The position numbers and the translations under genes were made by a program. From the NCBI RefSeq assembly GCF_012395835.1, contig NZ_JAAZSQ010000018.1, positions 30,960 through 94,959 of the forward strand: a stretch of 64,000 nt of DNA, in the 5' to 3' direction. The DNA is from Arthrobacter mobilis (GTDB lineage Bacteria; Actinomycetota; Actinomycetes; Actinomycetales; Micrococcaceae). This document shows positions 40,908 through 49,908 of this stretch, piece after piece (position 1 is the first letter of the stretch; each line of letters starts with the position of its first letter). The notes below the pieces were generated by a model, which was given only the letters and a program-made list of their open reading frames with translations, was not told the DNA's origin and made no database searches.

Positions 40908-42004
40908 GGCCTTTCGTTGTGCCGGGCAAGCGGCAGGGGTTCAAGGGTCAGGCGCAGATCCGCGCCCAGGGTTCTGGCCGGGGCAACGGGGTCCCAGCGC
41001 CAGCGGGAGGCATCGGCAAGGGTGGAAATGCCCAGGTCGCCGGTGGACCGGATCCCGGTCCCCAGCATCAGCGGCGCCAGGTACAGCACCAGTTCGTCCA
41101 CCAGGTCCGCGGCGAGGAAGGCTCCGGCGACGGTGGCCCCGCCTTCGATCATCACGTGGCCGGCGCCGCGGGCGGCCAGCTCGCCGAGGACGGCCGCCGG
41201 ATCGTGGCCGGCCAGCTGCAGGAACTTCCCGTCGCGGCCGCGCACTGCCGCGGAGGCGGGGACCTCGCGCCGGCCTACCACCACACGCAGCGGCTGGCGT
41301 TCCAGCTCGCGTCCGTCCGCGTCCCGGGCGGTCAGGCGCGGGTCGTCCGCCAGCACGGTGCCGGTGCCTGCGACGATGGCGTCCACGCGGGCGCGGATGC
41401 CGTGGCTGTCCTGCCTGGCCGCCGCCCCGGTGATCCACTGGCTGGTCCCGTCCGCGGCGGCAATCAGTCCGTCCAGGGTCTGCGCGATATGCAGCGTGGT
41501 GAACGGCCGGTCTTCGGCCTTGGCCCTGAACCAGCGCTGGTTCAGCTCAAGTGCCGGGCCGGACAACAGGCCGGCGCGCACGGCCACGCCGGCGTCGAGC
41601 AGGTAGCGGGCGCCGCCGGCGGCCTCGGCCGTCGGGTCCGCGGCCGCGTAGACGATAGCGCCGACCCCGGCTTCGGCGATGGCCGCCGCGCAGGGGCCCG
41701 TGCGGCCGTGATGGCTGCAGGGTTCCAAGGTGACCACCATGGTGCAGGCGGACAGATTGGGCAGGGAGCCGCCGGACTTCTCCCTCAGCACCGCCAGCGC
41801 GTCGATTTCGGCATGGGCGGTGCCGGCGCCGCGGTGGTAGCCCACGCTGAGGACCGTGCCGTCAGGGGCCAGGATGGCGGCGCCCACCAGCGGGTTGGCA
41901 CCGCGCGGACCCTGCCCTGCTGCATCCAGCGCAGCCTGCATGGCCCGGGTTTCCGCCGGGGAAAAAACCTGGGCGGACGCAGCGGGCGCCACCGGCGCGC
42001 TCAC
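40904..42004 (-). CDS. ribD: Bifunctional riboflavin deaminase/reductase
   Basis: 366 aa. The N-terminal deaminase has zinc residues in TAHAEIDAL and EPCSHHGRTGPC; the C-terminal half is the NADPH-dependent reductase. The GTG overlaps the stop of a 44-codon upstream frame. First known enzyme gene after the FMN riboswitch. Confidence 0.95.
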   Translation of the reverse strand: MSAPVAPAASAQVFSPAETRAMQAALDAAGQGPRGANPLVGAAILAPDGTVLSVGYHRGAGTAHAEIDALAVLREKSGGSLPNLSACTMVVTLEPCSHHGRTGPCAAAIAEAGVGAIVYAAADPTAEAAGGARYLLDAGVAVRAGLLSGPALELNQRWFRAKAEDRPFTTLHIAQTLDGLIAAADGTSQWITGAAARQDSHGIRARVDAIVAGTGTVLADDPRLTARDADGRELERQPLRVVVGRREVPASAAVRGRDGKFLQLAGHDPAAVLGELAARGAGHVMIEGGATVAGAFLAADLVDELVLYLAPLMLGTGIRSTGDLGISTLADASRWRWDPVAPARTLGADLRLTLEPLPLARHNERP

Positions 42005-42135
42005 TGCGCGGCCCCGTCACGGCCCGAAAGCCCGGCAGGACCGGAAAAGAAGGAATTGCGGCCCGGCGCCTCGTCCGGCAGCAGGGCGCTGCCGGCGGGA
42101 ACCCGGGCATCTAAGAGCCACCGCAGAAGATCCAT
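42001..42135 (-). CDS. Small ORF between FMN riboswitch and ribD
   Basis: 44 aa starting MDLLRWLLDARVPAG. The ATG at 42135 has AAAGGGG with good spacing, and its TGA overlaps the ribD GTG, so ribD translation is likely coupled to it. No family recognised. It may be a leader peptide through which the riboswitch acts on translation. Confidence 0.5.
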   Translation of the reverse strand: MDLLRWLLDARVPAGSALLPDEAPGRNSFFSGPAGLSGRDGAAQ

Positions 42136-42244
42136 GTCGTCCCCTTTCAAAGCCGCGGCGGCTCCGGGGTAACGACAGTGCGGGGCGGGAAGGAATCCGG
42201 CCCGCGCCTGTGGCGCAGCCGGTGCGCCTTCGCAGACCGCCTGT

Positions 42245-42386
42245 ACGTGCTTCTCCCATCCAGACTGTAACTGTCGGTACCGGAATTCCACCGGCTCAGC
42301 CGCAGCCTCCGGCCCCTTCGGGACTTTTGGCAACGGGTCGCGGACTATCACCGCCGGTTCGGACTTTCACCGACCCCGGAGCACGT
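42245..42386 (-). ncRNA. FMN riboswitch (RFN element)
   Basis: On the minus strand the closing stem ACGTGCT (42386-42380) pairs with AGCACGT (42251-42245). Conserved RFN segments are present: GGTCGGTGAAAGTCCG, ACCGGCGGTGATAGTCCGCGA (in part), and GGATGGGAGAAGC at the end. FMN binding normally lowers expression of the rib genes. Downstream, CCGCGGC-type pairing near the ribosome binding site of the small ORF could be the switch. Confidence 0.93.
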
Positions 42387-42525
42387 TTGTACGTTGCCAT
42401 TGTTCCATATCCGGCCGGGCGCACGTCACATCGGTGTCATCCGGTGTAACAGATCCCGTGCGTCCACGGTGCCGGATGACGCCCTTTCCCGCCGCGACGG
42501 GCCTTGCCCGGCGAGTTGATGCGGA

Positions 42526-43182
42526 TCAGCGGGACGCGGCCGAGCGGAGCCTGGCGATCGCCGCGTTCGGATCCTCCGCCCCGTACACGGCCGAGCCGGC
42601 CACGAACACGGTCGCTCCTGCCTCGGCGGCACGGACGATGGTCTCCTCGGTGATTCCGCCGTCGACCTGGATGGCCACGGGCAGTCCTGACCCTGCCACA
42701 GCGGAGGCCGCCCGGCGGATCTTCGGCAGCGCCACGTCCAGGAACGCCTGTCCGCCGAAACCCGGCTCCACCGTCATGATCAGCAGCAGGTCCATTTCCG
42801 GCAGCAGGTCCAGGTAGGGTTCGACGGCGGTGGCCGGCCGCAGTGCCATGCCCGCCTTGGCGCCGCGGGCGCGCAGCTCGCGGGCCAGCCGCACCGGTGC
42901 CGCCGCGGCCTCGACATGGAAGGTCACCGAGGCCACGCCGGCATCGGCATAGGCAGGGGCCCAGCGGTCCGGATCGGCAATCATCAGGTGCGCATCCAGC
43001 GGAACCGGGCTGACTTTCTGGATCCTGGACACCACCGGCAGCCCGATGGTCAGGTTCGGGACGAAGTGGTTGTCCATCACGTCCACATGGACTGCGTCGG
43101 CCGTGTCGATCCGGCGCAGCTCGGTCTCAAGGTTGACGAAGTCAGCGGAGAGGATACTGGGGTTGATGCAGCACTGTGCCAT
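42526..43182 (-). CDS. rpe: Ribulose-phosphate 3-epimerase
   Basis: 218-aa TIM barrel of the pentose phosphate pathway. Metal site residues: [30 protein letters not shown], and QVDGGI. The ATG at 43182 lies 11 bases after rsmB. Confidence 0.95.
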   Translation of the reverse strand: MAQCCINPSILSADFVNLETELRRIDTADAVHVDVMDNHFVPNLTIGLPVVSRIQKVSPVPLDAHLMIADPDRWAPAYADAGVASVTFHVEAAAAPVRLARELRARGAKAGMALRPATAVEPYLDLLPEMDLLLIMTVEPGFGGQAFLDVALPKIRRAASAVAGSGLPVAIQVDGGITEETIVRAAEAGATVFVAGSAVYGAEDPNAAIARLRSAASR

Positions 43183-43193
43183 CGGAGAAGGGC

Positions 43194-44756
43194 CTACTTT
43201 CGCCTGAGAAGTGCCATGAACATTGCGTCCGTGCCGTGCAGGTGCGGCCAGAGCTGGGCAGTGGTACCGCCGCTGCCGGGTCCGGGCTGGCCCGCCTGCA
43301 GCCCGCCGGACAGGCTGGCGGCCTCCAGCGCGGCCGCCGAATCCAGCAGCTCCAGGTCCGGGCGGCGGCGCAGCATGTCCGCGACGACGGCGGTGGTTTC
43401 CGCCGGGTGCGGCGAACAGGTCACATAGGCGACGATGCCCCCGGGCCGGACCGCGTCCACCGCGGATTCGAGCAGCTGCCGCTGCAGCGGACCGAGCTGC
43501 ACCAGGTCCGAAGGCTGCCGCCGCCAGCGCGATTCCGGGCGCCGCCGCAGGGCGCCCAGCCCGGTGCAGGGCACGTCCACGAGCACCCGGTCGAAGCCAC
43601 CAGGCTCCAGCCGGCCCAGGTCCCGGCCGTCCCCGGTGCGCACCTCCCACACCTTCCGATCCACCGGCGCCAGGGCCTTGCGGACCAGTTCGGCGCGGTG
43701 CTCCGCCGGCTCGTTCGCCAGCAGCGTGGCTCCGGAGCCGGCCGCCAGCGCGCCCAGCAGGGCGGCCTTGCCCCCGGGGCCGGCGCACAGGTCCAGCCAG
43801 CGCTCGGGCCTTTGGCCGTCCGGGCCTGCGTCCAGCGGCACTGCCGCGACGGCGCGGGCGATCAGCTGCGAGCCGGCATCCTGGACCCGCACGGTTCCGG
43901 CCCGGATGCCGGCCAGCCGGCCAACGTCGCCGCCGGCATACAGCGCCGAGTCCTCGACCAGCCGGCCCGGTTCCGCGCCGGCGTCGAACGCCTCGTCCAG
44001 GCTGCCCAGGCCGGGCAGGGCCACCAGGTTCACCACCGGGGCGGCATTGTCCGCCGCCAGCAGTTCCTCCAGCTCGTCCACGTTGCGGCCGTGCCCGGCC
44101 AGCGACTGGCGCATGGCCCGGACAATCCATTCGGGATGGCTGTGCACGATGGCCGCCCGTTTGGCCGGATCGGTTTCGGCCTCGGTCAGTTCGGCGGTCC
44201 AGGCGTCCAGGTCCTTGGCGCTGACCCGGCGCAGCACGGCATTGACCAGCGAGCCCGGTCCGGCACCGATGACCGCCCGGGCCAGGCCGACCGTCTGGTC
44301 CAGGGCGGCATGCGCCGGCACCCGCATGGCCAGCAGCTGGTGGGCTCCCAAGCGAAGGGCGTCGAGGATGGCCGGGTCCAGCTGCTCCAGCGGCCGGTCC
44401 ACGCAGCGGGCCAGGATGGCATCATAGATGCCCTGCCCGCGCAGGGCACCGTAGGCCAGCTCGGTGGCGAACCCGGCGTCCCGGCGGTCCAGCCGGTGCT
44501 GCCGGATCCGGGCCGGCAGCACGAGGTTCGCATAGGCGTCGTCCCGCTCCACCGCGCGCAGCACCTCGAAGGCGGCCAGCCGGGCCGGATCCGCCAACCG
44601 GGTCCGCTGCGACGGCGCGGTCTTGGAAAACTGCCGGGTGCCGCCGCGGTTGCGCTCGCGCCCGGCCTCGTCACGCCGGCGGTGGGACTGCTGTCCGCGG
44701 CCGCCGTGCTGGTCTCCGCTGCCGCCGTGCCGGCGTGGTCTGTCCTGGCCGTTCAC
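43194..44756 (-). CDS. rsmB: 16S rRNA (cytosine-967) methyltransferase
   Basis: 520 aa. A basic, low-complexity N-terminus (about 1-50) is followed by a NusB-like RNA-binding domain (about 55-190) and a SAM methyltransferase domain. [17 protein letters not shown] is the SAM loop; VDVPCTGLG and VTCSPHPAE hold the two catalytic Cys. GTG overlapping the fmt stop. Confidence 0.93.
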   Translation of the reverse strand: MNGQDRPRRHGGSGDQHGGRGQQSHRRRDEAGRERNRGGTRQFSKTAPSQRTRLADPARLAAFEVLRAVERDDAYANLVLPARIRQHRLDRRDAGFATELAYGALRGQGIYDAILARCVDRPLEQLDPAILDALRLGAHQLLAMRVPAHAALDQTVGLARAVIGAGPGSLVNAVLRRVSAKDLDAWTAELTEAETDPAKRAAIVHSHPEWIVRAMRQSLAGHGRNVDELEELLAADNAAPVVNLVALPGLGSLDEAFDAGAEPGRLVEDSALYAGGDVGRLAGIRAGTVRVQDAGSQLIARAVAAVPLDAGPDGQRPERWLDLCAGPGGKAALLGALAAGSGATLLANEPAEHRAELVRKALAPVDRKVWEVRTGDGRDLGRLEPGGFDRVLVDVPCTGLGALRRRPESRWRRQPSDLVQLGPLQRQLLESAVDAVRPGGIVAYVTCSPHPAETTAVVADMLRRRPDLELLDSAAALEAASLSGGLQAGQPGPGSGGTTAQLWPHLHGTDAMFMALLRRK

Positions 44757-45673
44757 TCGAAGTGCACATCCTCGCGTTGTCCCAGGCCGCGGGCCCAATC
44801 CGCCGCGGCCATCATCTTCTTGCCGGCAGGCTGCACCTGCCCAAGTTCGACGGCGCAGGAACCGGAGCCGACCAGCACCCCGTCCTTGCCCGCCAGCACC
44901 TGCCCGGGAGCCAGATCCCGGCGGTCCTGCCGCAGCTGCACGGGGCCAAGCTTGAAGCGCTGGCCCTCGAGCATCGTCCAGGCGCCGGGTTCGGGGGTGA
45001 CGCCGTTGATCCGCCGCCGGATGGCCAGGGCCGGCTGGTCCCAGCTGATCCGGCCGTCGGCCAGCGTCAGCTTCGGGGCCAGCGACACATCTCCGGACTG
45101 CGGCACCGCCACGGCCTTGCCGGCGGCGATGGCGGAAAGTGTCTGCGCCAGCAGCACGGCGCCGCTGTGCGAGAGCCGCTCCAGCAGGTCTCCGCTGGTG
45201 TCTTCGGGCCGGACGGCTTCGGTGAGCGTCCCGTAGACCGGGCCGGTGTCCAGGCCCGGCTCCAGCAGGAACGTGCTGGCCCCGGTCAGCTCGTCCCCGT
45301 GGATCACGCTGTGCTGCACGGGCGCGGCGCCGCGCCAGGCCGGCAGCAGGGAAAAATGCAGGTTGACCCAGCCGTACCGGGGAATTTCCAGGGCTGCCGG
45401 CGGCACGAGTCCGCCGTAGGCCACGATCGCGGCGACATCAGGCCGGGCCGCGGCAATCGCTGCTGTGGCCGCGGCGTCGATCCGGTTGGCACGGATCACC
45501 GGCAGGCCCAGTTCCTCGGCACGGGCGGCCACCGGGGAAGGAGTCAGGATGCGCTTTCGGCCCACCGGTGCGTCGTCGCGGGTCAGGACGGCAACGACGT
45601 CGAAGCCGGCCTCCAGCAGCCGCTCCAGCGACGGCACGGCCACGGCCGGGGTGCCGGCGAACAGTACCCGCAT
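44753..45673 (-). CDS. fmt: Methionyl-tRNA formyltransferase
   Basis: 306 aa from the ATG at 45673 (family start MRVLFAGTP); an upstream GTG at 45691 overlaps the def stop but adds residues not usual for the family. The formyl-THF site NLHFSLLPAWRGAAP and catalytic region VAYGGLVPP are clear. Confidence 0.95.
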   Translation of the reverse strand: MRVLFAGTPAVAVPSLERLLEAGFDVVAVLTRDDAPVGRKRILTPSPVAARAEELGLPVIRANRIDAAATAAIAAARPDVAAIVAYGGLVPPAALEIPRYGWVNLHFSLLPAWRGAAPVQHSVIHGDELTGASTFLLEPGLDTGPVYGTLTEAVRPEDTSGDLLERLSHSGAVLLAQTLSAIAAGKAVAVPQSGDVSLAPKLTLADGRISWDQPALAIRRRINGVTPEPGAWTMLEGQRFKLGPVQLRQDRRDLAPGQVLAGKDGVLVGSGSCAVELGQVQPAGKKMMAAADWARGLGQREDVHFE

Positions 45674-45687
45674 CGGGCGGTCCCCGG

Positions 45688-46263
45688 TCACGCCCGGGAC
45701 TGCCCGAAGGAACCGGTGCCGAAGCCCGAACCCACACTGGCGGCGCGCTGGGCAGCGGTATCCTCCGCCACCGTGTTGTAGGCGGCGTTGCGGATGGCCC
45801 GCAGCGCCTTCTTCCGGTCCTCGCCGGTCAGCCGGTCCGTGTACAGGATGCCGTCCAGATGGTCCGTCTCGTGCTGCAGGCAGCGCGCCAGCATGCCCTC
45901 GCCCTCGACCACCACCTCGTTGCCGTGGATGTCCACGCCGGTGGCACGGGCCCAGCGGCGGCGCCGGACCGGGAAGCCGAGTCCGGGGATGGACAGGCAG
46001 CCTTCCACCTGGTCGGACTGGAAATCCTCGCTGGTCTCCAGCACGGGATTGATGATGTGCCCGCGGCGCCCGTCGATCCGGAAAGTGAAGACGCGCAGGC
46101 TGGCGCCGACCTGCGGAGCAGCCAGGCCCGCGCCGTCAACGTCCTCCATCGTCTGGTCCATGTCCTCGACCAGCTTGGCCAGGTCCGGACCGAAATCCGT
46201 GACCGGCTCCGCCTTCGTCCTCAGGACCGGGTCTCCGATGATCCGGATGCTCAGGATCGTCAT
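45688..46263 (-). CDS. def: Peptide deformylase
   Basis: 191 aa. All three metal motifs are present: GAGLAAPQVG, EGCLSIPG and QHETDHLDG. It removes the formyl group that Fmt helps install; the two genes are adjacent. A Gly/Ser tail of about 20 residues follows the core. Confidence 0.95.
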   Translation of the reverse strand: MTILSIRIIGDPVLRTKAEPVTDFGPDLAKLVEDMDQTMEDVDGAGLAAPQVGASLRVFTFRIDGRRGHIINPVLETSEDFQSDQVEGCLSIPGLGFPVRRRRWARATGVDIHGNEVVVEGEGMLARCLQHETDHLDGILYTDRLTGEDRKKALRAIRNAAYNTVAEDTAAQRAASVGSGFGTGSFGQSRA

Positions 46264-46335
46264 TGAAAATGCTTCCTCACTGTTGGTGCTGGCTCCCCAC
46301 CCACCAGCCTAGCGTTCGCTGCCTGCCCGCGGCGC

Positions 46336-47199
46336 TCAGGCCTGCTGCATGGACGGGCGGACCACCGGAGGGCCGATCGGCAGCAGGGCGCGTCCGGCCT
46401 CGGCCGCCTGCAGCTGCACTTCCCAGACCCGGCGCAGGGCACAGAACTTGTACCAGTGGTAGCGCAGCACCTCGGGGTTGGCCTGCATGGGCCGCACCTC
46501 CGTTTCGCCGACCGCCACCCCGAGCAGGATCGGGTCGGTGCCGTACGCCCAGGGCTCCCAGCTCCCGGCCTCCGCGTCCACCAGGGATTCCTGCGCCTTC
46601 ATGCCCGCCACGAGCTGCATGACGACCTTGTCGTCCATGGCCTTGACCTGGCCGTTGCGGTCCGTGCCCTTGGTCTTGAAGTCGATCAGGCAGAGCCGGC
46701 CGCCGATTTTGGCCACCAGGTCCAGCGTCCCGGCATAACCCACCTCGTGGTTCCAGACGGTGATTTCGGGAGCCACCGGCTCCACTCCGTACAGCTGCCA
46801 CCATTCGTCGAAACGCATGGCGAAGGCTTCTTCGCCACAGGCCCTGAGCTCCTCCCGGGCCTCCCCCAGCCGGTGCGGCCTGCCGAGGGCGCGCAGGGCC
46901 ACCTGCTCGGCGTAGGCATGCACCCGGTCCCCGCGCTCCGCGGCGGCGTCGCGGTAGCGGTCGGCCGCCTTGGATGCCTCCTTGGCCAGGCCGCGGAGCA
47001 GCGCCGGGTTTGCGGCCGCTTCGGCCAGGCCTGGATCGCGCGCCAGCGAAGTGGCCGCCATGTGGCCGGCCCAGCCGCTCATGTCCGAGGGCGCCTGGGC
47101 GATCACGGTGGTGATGGACGGCACCGTGGGCAGGGCATCGAGGGAGCGCGAGTACATCCGCCCGTTTTCCGTCTGGTGGGCAAGTGCCGGAGAAGTCAT
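46336..47199 (-). CDS. PD-(D/E)XK superfamily protein, probable nuclease
   Basis: 287 aa. Core YAGTLDLVAKIGGRLCLIDFKTKG fits the GxxD...(D/E)xK pattern of RecB/Cas4-type nucleases, with an upstream acidic helix (EAFAMRFDEWWQLYG) and a downstream Q-containing helix (VVMQLVAGMKAQ). No Cys cluster is seen, so it is not a typical Cas4. Target unknown; perhaps DNA repair. Single gene between def and the tRNA cluster. Confidence 0.7.
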   Translation of the reverse strand: MTSPALAHQTENGRMYSRSLDALPTVPSITTVIAQAPSDMSGWAGHMAATSLARDPGLAEAAANPALLRGLAKEASKAADRYRDAAAERGDRVHAYAEQVALRALGRPHRLGEAREELRACGEEAFAMRFDEWWQLYGVEPVAPEITVWNHEVGYAGTLDLVAKIGGRLCLIDFKTKGTDRNGQVKAMDDKVVMQLVAGMKAQESLVDAEAGSWEPWAYGTDPILLGVAVGETEVRPMQANPEVLRYHWYKFCALRRVWEVQLQAAEAGRALLPIGPPVVRPSMQQA

Positions 47200-47296
47200 A
47201 GCAAAATCATGTCAGACGCCAGGGACAGCCGGACTGCTGCCGGCGGCCCCGGACGCAGGAAGGCCCCCGCTGTACGGCGGGGGCCTTCCTTCCGGG

Positions 47297-47368
47297 TGGG
47301 CGATACTGGGTTCGAACCAGTGACCTCTTCGGTGTGAACGAAGCGCGCTACCACTGCGCCAATCGCCC
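47297..47368 (-). tRNA. tRNA-Val (CAC)
   Basis: 72 nt. Acceptor GGGCGAT/ATCGCCC. Anticodon loop TTCACAC gives CAC. CCA not encoded. Divergent from the other tRNAs of the cluster. Confidence 0.95.
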
Positions 47369-47662
47369 GGACTCTGCCGCACCCCGTGGGGAACGACCTA
47401 GAAAACATTAGCAAGACAGTTCCGCCCATGCAAAACGGCTGCCGGCCTGCCGCGAACTTCCGGAGAACCCACCGGACTTCTCGTGCGGCAAACGGCCCGA
47501 ATTACACCGTTGTCATCCCCTCGCGGCCCGGAAACACGGGCAGAAACAGTCGGATTGGACGAAAGGCCGCATCGTCGGCTAGAGTTTTTACTCGTTGGAA
47601 ACGCAGGAACGCTCCTGGCGGATGGCAGAACGCCCCGCCGGCCGGATCTGCGGGTACCACAT

Positions 47663-47736
47663 GCGGACGTAGCTCAGCTGGCTAGAGCACCACCTTGCCA
47701 AGGTGGATGTCGCGGGTTCGAATCCCGTCGTCCGCT
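47663..47736 (+). tRNA. tRNA-Gly (GCC), copy 1
   Basis: 74 nt. Acceptor GCGGACG/CGTCCGC; anticodon loop TTGCCAA gives GCC. CCA not encoded. Confidence 0.95.
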
Positions 47737-47789
47737 CGCAGATCACTGTAAGAGCCGGCGCAGCCGGCCGGTCCTGGAGTCCAGGCCAC

Positions 47790-47860
47790 GGTGGGGTGGC
47801 CGAGAGGCGAGGCAGCGGCCTGCAAAGCCGTATACGCGGGTTCGAATCCCGTCCCCACCT
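47790..47860 (+). tRNA. tRNA-Cys (GCA)
   Basis: 71 nt. Acceptor GGTGGGG/CCCCACC; anticodon loop CTGCAAA gives GCA. Confidence 0.95.
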
Positions 47861-47934
47861 CGTTTGCAGTACCGCGGTTCTCCTTCGGATTTCCAAGGAG
47901 CTGGTCTGCAAGTGATGTACATTGTGAAGGCAAT

Positions 47935-48006
47935 GGGCGATTGGCGCAGCGGTAGCGCGCTTCCCTGACACGGAAGAGGTCACTGGTTCGATCCCAGTAT
48001 CGCCCA
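47935..48006 (+). tRNA. tRNA-Val (GAC), copy 1
   Basis: 72 nt. Anticodon loop CTGACAC gives GAC. T arm ACTGG/CCAGT is fully paired. Confidence 0.95.
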
Positions 48007-48031
48007 CTGGAACAGCGCACCGCTGTTCCGC

Positions 48032-48105
48032 GCGGACGTAGCTCAGCTGGCTAGAGCACCACCTTGCCAAGGTGGATGTCGCGGGTTCGAATCCCGTCGT
48101 CCGCT
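48032..48105 (+). tRNA. tRNA-Gly (GCC), copy 2
   Basis: 74 nt, identical to copy 1. It follows tRNA-Val by 25 bases, which form a GGAACAGCG/CGCTGTTCC hairpin. Confidence 0.95.
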
Positions 48106-48159
48106 CCAGTTCCGGGTCTTCCCGGAATTCTGCAGCGGCACCGCGCTTGGTGCCGGGGC

Positions 48160-48231
48160 GGGCGATTGGCGCAGCGGTAGCGCGCTTCCCTGACACGGAA
48201 GAGGTCACGGGTTCGATCCCAGTATCGCCCA
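48160..48231 (+). tRNA. tRNA-Val (GAC), copy 2, T-arm mismatch
   Basis: 72 nt, identical to copy 1 except G for T at 48209. This puts G opposite A in the T stem (ACGGG/CCAGT). The copy may be less stable or non-functional. Confidence 0.9.
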
Positions 48232-48256
48232 CTGGAACAGCGCACCGCTGTTCCGC

Positions 48257-48330
48257 GCGGACGTAGCTCAGCTGGCTAGAGCACCACCTTGCCAAGGTGG
48301 ATGTCGCGGGTTCGAATCCCGTCGTCCGCT
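48257..48330 (+). tRNA. tRNA-Gly (GCC), copy 3
   Basis: 74 nt, identical to copies 1 and 2. It is the second member of the duplicated Val-Gly unit. Confidence 0.95.
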
Positions 48331-48409
48331 CCGAAGTGACTATGGCCGCTGCCCAGCAGCGGCCATAGTCGTATCCGGTCCCTCCCCGCGGCACCCTGCT
48401 CCGCCAAGG

Positions 48410-49129
48410 TCATGGCATGACGTCGCCGGAATTGGGCCCGAGCGTCTGGCCAACATAGAGGTTGCCGCCCGGGTCGCTGGCGAGCAGGACCGCGGTAGGG
48501 GCCACCTCGGCCGGTGTCCCGAACCGTCCCAGGGGCAGTTCGGCACGTTTGGCGGCCTTCCAGCTCTCGGAAATCCCGTCCACAAGAGGCGTCGCGACCG
48601 GCCCCGGGGCAATACTGTTCACCAGGACGTTGTGCGGCGCCAGTTCCAGTGCCAGGGACTTTGTCAGGCCAATGACTCCTGCCTTGGCTGCGCTGTAGTG
48701 GCTGAGCCCGGTCCCTCCCTTGATGGCCAGCTGCGAGGAGATGTTGATGATCCGGCCCCAGCGCTGGCGGCGCATGTGCCCAACCACCTCGCGGCAGCAC
48801 AGGAAGACACCGGTCAGGTCCACCGCCAGCGTTTCATTCCAGGTGGAGAGGGACATCTCTTCCAAGGGGGACTCCGTCAGCAGCCCTGCACTATTGACCA
48901 GAATGTCGATGCCGCCCAGCTGTTCCCGCGCCGAGCCAAAGGCTTCGTGCACGCTCGTTTCGCCGGCTACATCGACCTGGATTGTTCCGGAACCTGCAGC
49001 CCGGTCCAGGACGACTACGCGGTCGCCGTTGGCCCTGAAAGCCTCGGCGATGGCCTGGCCGATCCCGCTGGCACCGCCCGTGACCACCACCGCACGTCCT
49101 GCCGCCCCGAGACCAGGCTGTCCGTCCAT
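48410..49129 (-). CDS. Short-chain dehydrogenase/reductase
   Basis: 239 aa. Cofactor site VTGGASGIGQAIA; catalytic INISSQL then HYSAAKAG; NAG-like element NSAGLL. Nucleotide preference is not certain. The ATG overlaps the stop of the next SDR by one base. Last gene of the five-gene minus strand catabolic run. Confidence 0.85.
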   Translation of the reverse strand: MDGQPGLGAAGRAVVVTGGASGIGQAIAEAFRANGDRVVVLDRAAGSGTIQVDVAGETSVHEAFGSAREQLGGIDILVNSAGLLTESPLEEMSLSTWNETLAVDLTGVFLCCREVVGHMRRQRWGRIINISSQLAIKGGTGLSHYSAAKAGVIGLTKSLALELAPHNVLVNSIAPGPVATPLVDGISESWKAAKRAELPLGRFGTPAEVAPTAVLLASDPGGNLYVGQTLGPNSGDVMP

Positions 49130-49908
49130 CAGGCACGCATCTTGATCGTGAGCCCGCCGTCCACGACGATGGCCTGGCCGGTGACATAGCGGGCGTCGGA
49201 AGAGGTGAGGAAGCCGATGACGCTGGCGACTTCCTCCGGCCGGCCGACCCGCCCCCACGGAATGTCCTTGCCGGCCCGCTCCAGTCCTTCCGGACCCAGC
49301 GAGTTGACCGGGTCCAGCGACTGGGGCGTTTCGATCAACCCCGGGATGACGGCATTGGTGCGGATCCCGCGCGGCCCGAGCTCCACTGCCACGCTGCGGA
49401 CGAGTCCGAGCACTCCTGCCTTCGCCGCGGCGTAGTGGGCGTGCTCCTCCCAGCCGTAGACCCCGCCGGCGATCGAGGACACCGCGACCATGGCTCCGCC
49501 GTCGGTCATCTTCGCGGCCCCGGACCGCAGCGTGCGCAGCACGCCGGTCAGGTCGACGTCGAGCATGTCGGTCCAGCGCTCGTCGGACAGTTCCGCCAAG
49601 GCGGCGTTGCGCAGGATGCCTGCGTTGGCAATGGCATAGTCCAGCCGCCCGAACTCCTGCACGGCCCGCTCGGCAAAGGCATCCACCGAGGCGGTACTGC
49701 GCACGTCGACTTCGTGGATGACGCCCTGGCCGCCGGCTTCGGTCACCAGGCGCAGGGTCTCCTCGGGATCGTGCGGATCCCCCGGAAAGGTGCCGATGAC
49801 GCTGTGCACGCCGCGCTGCGCGTAGTGGGCCGCGAGCGCGCGGCCGATGCCGCTGGCGGCGCCGGTGATGATTGCTACCGAGGCATTATCAGGCGACATC
49901 GACATCAT
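49129..49908 (-). CDS. Short-chain dehydrogenase/reductase
   Basis: 259 aa. Cofactor site [20 protein letters not shown]; catalytic VAVSSIAGG then HYAAAKAG. C-terminus [17 protein letters not shown] precedes the ATG, inside the end of the MFS gene. The two SDRs are only moderately alike, so they probably take different substrates or are successive steps. Confidence 0.85.
   Translation of the reverse strand: MMSMSPDNASVAIITGAASGIGRALAAHYAQRGVHSVIGTFPGDPHDPEETLRLVTEAGGQGVIHEVDVRSTASVDAFAERAVQEFGRLDYAIANAGILRNAALAELSDERWTDMLDVDLTGVLRTLRSGAAKMTDGGAMVAVSSIAGGVYGWEEHAHYAAAKAGVLGLVRSVAVELGPRGIRTNAVIPGLIETPQSLDPVNSLGPEGLERAGKDIPWGRVGRPEEVASVIGFLTSSDARYVTGQAIVVDGGLTIKMRA

Larger units (their letters stand above)
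47935..48331 (+). repeat. Tandem duplication of a tRNA-Val/tRNA-Gly unit
   Basis: The segment 47935-48106 recurs at 48160-48331 (period 225 bases). It includes both tRNAs and the hairpin spacer, with one base difference at 48209. Confidence 0.9.

Noticed and set aside
46336..47199. Cas4 nuclease
   Set aside because: The PD-(D/E)XK core is there, but the Cas4 Cys residues and any cas neighbours are missing.
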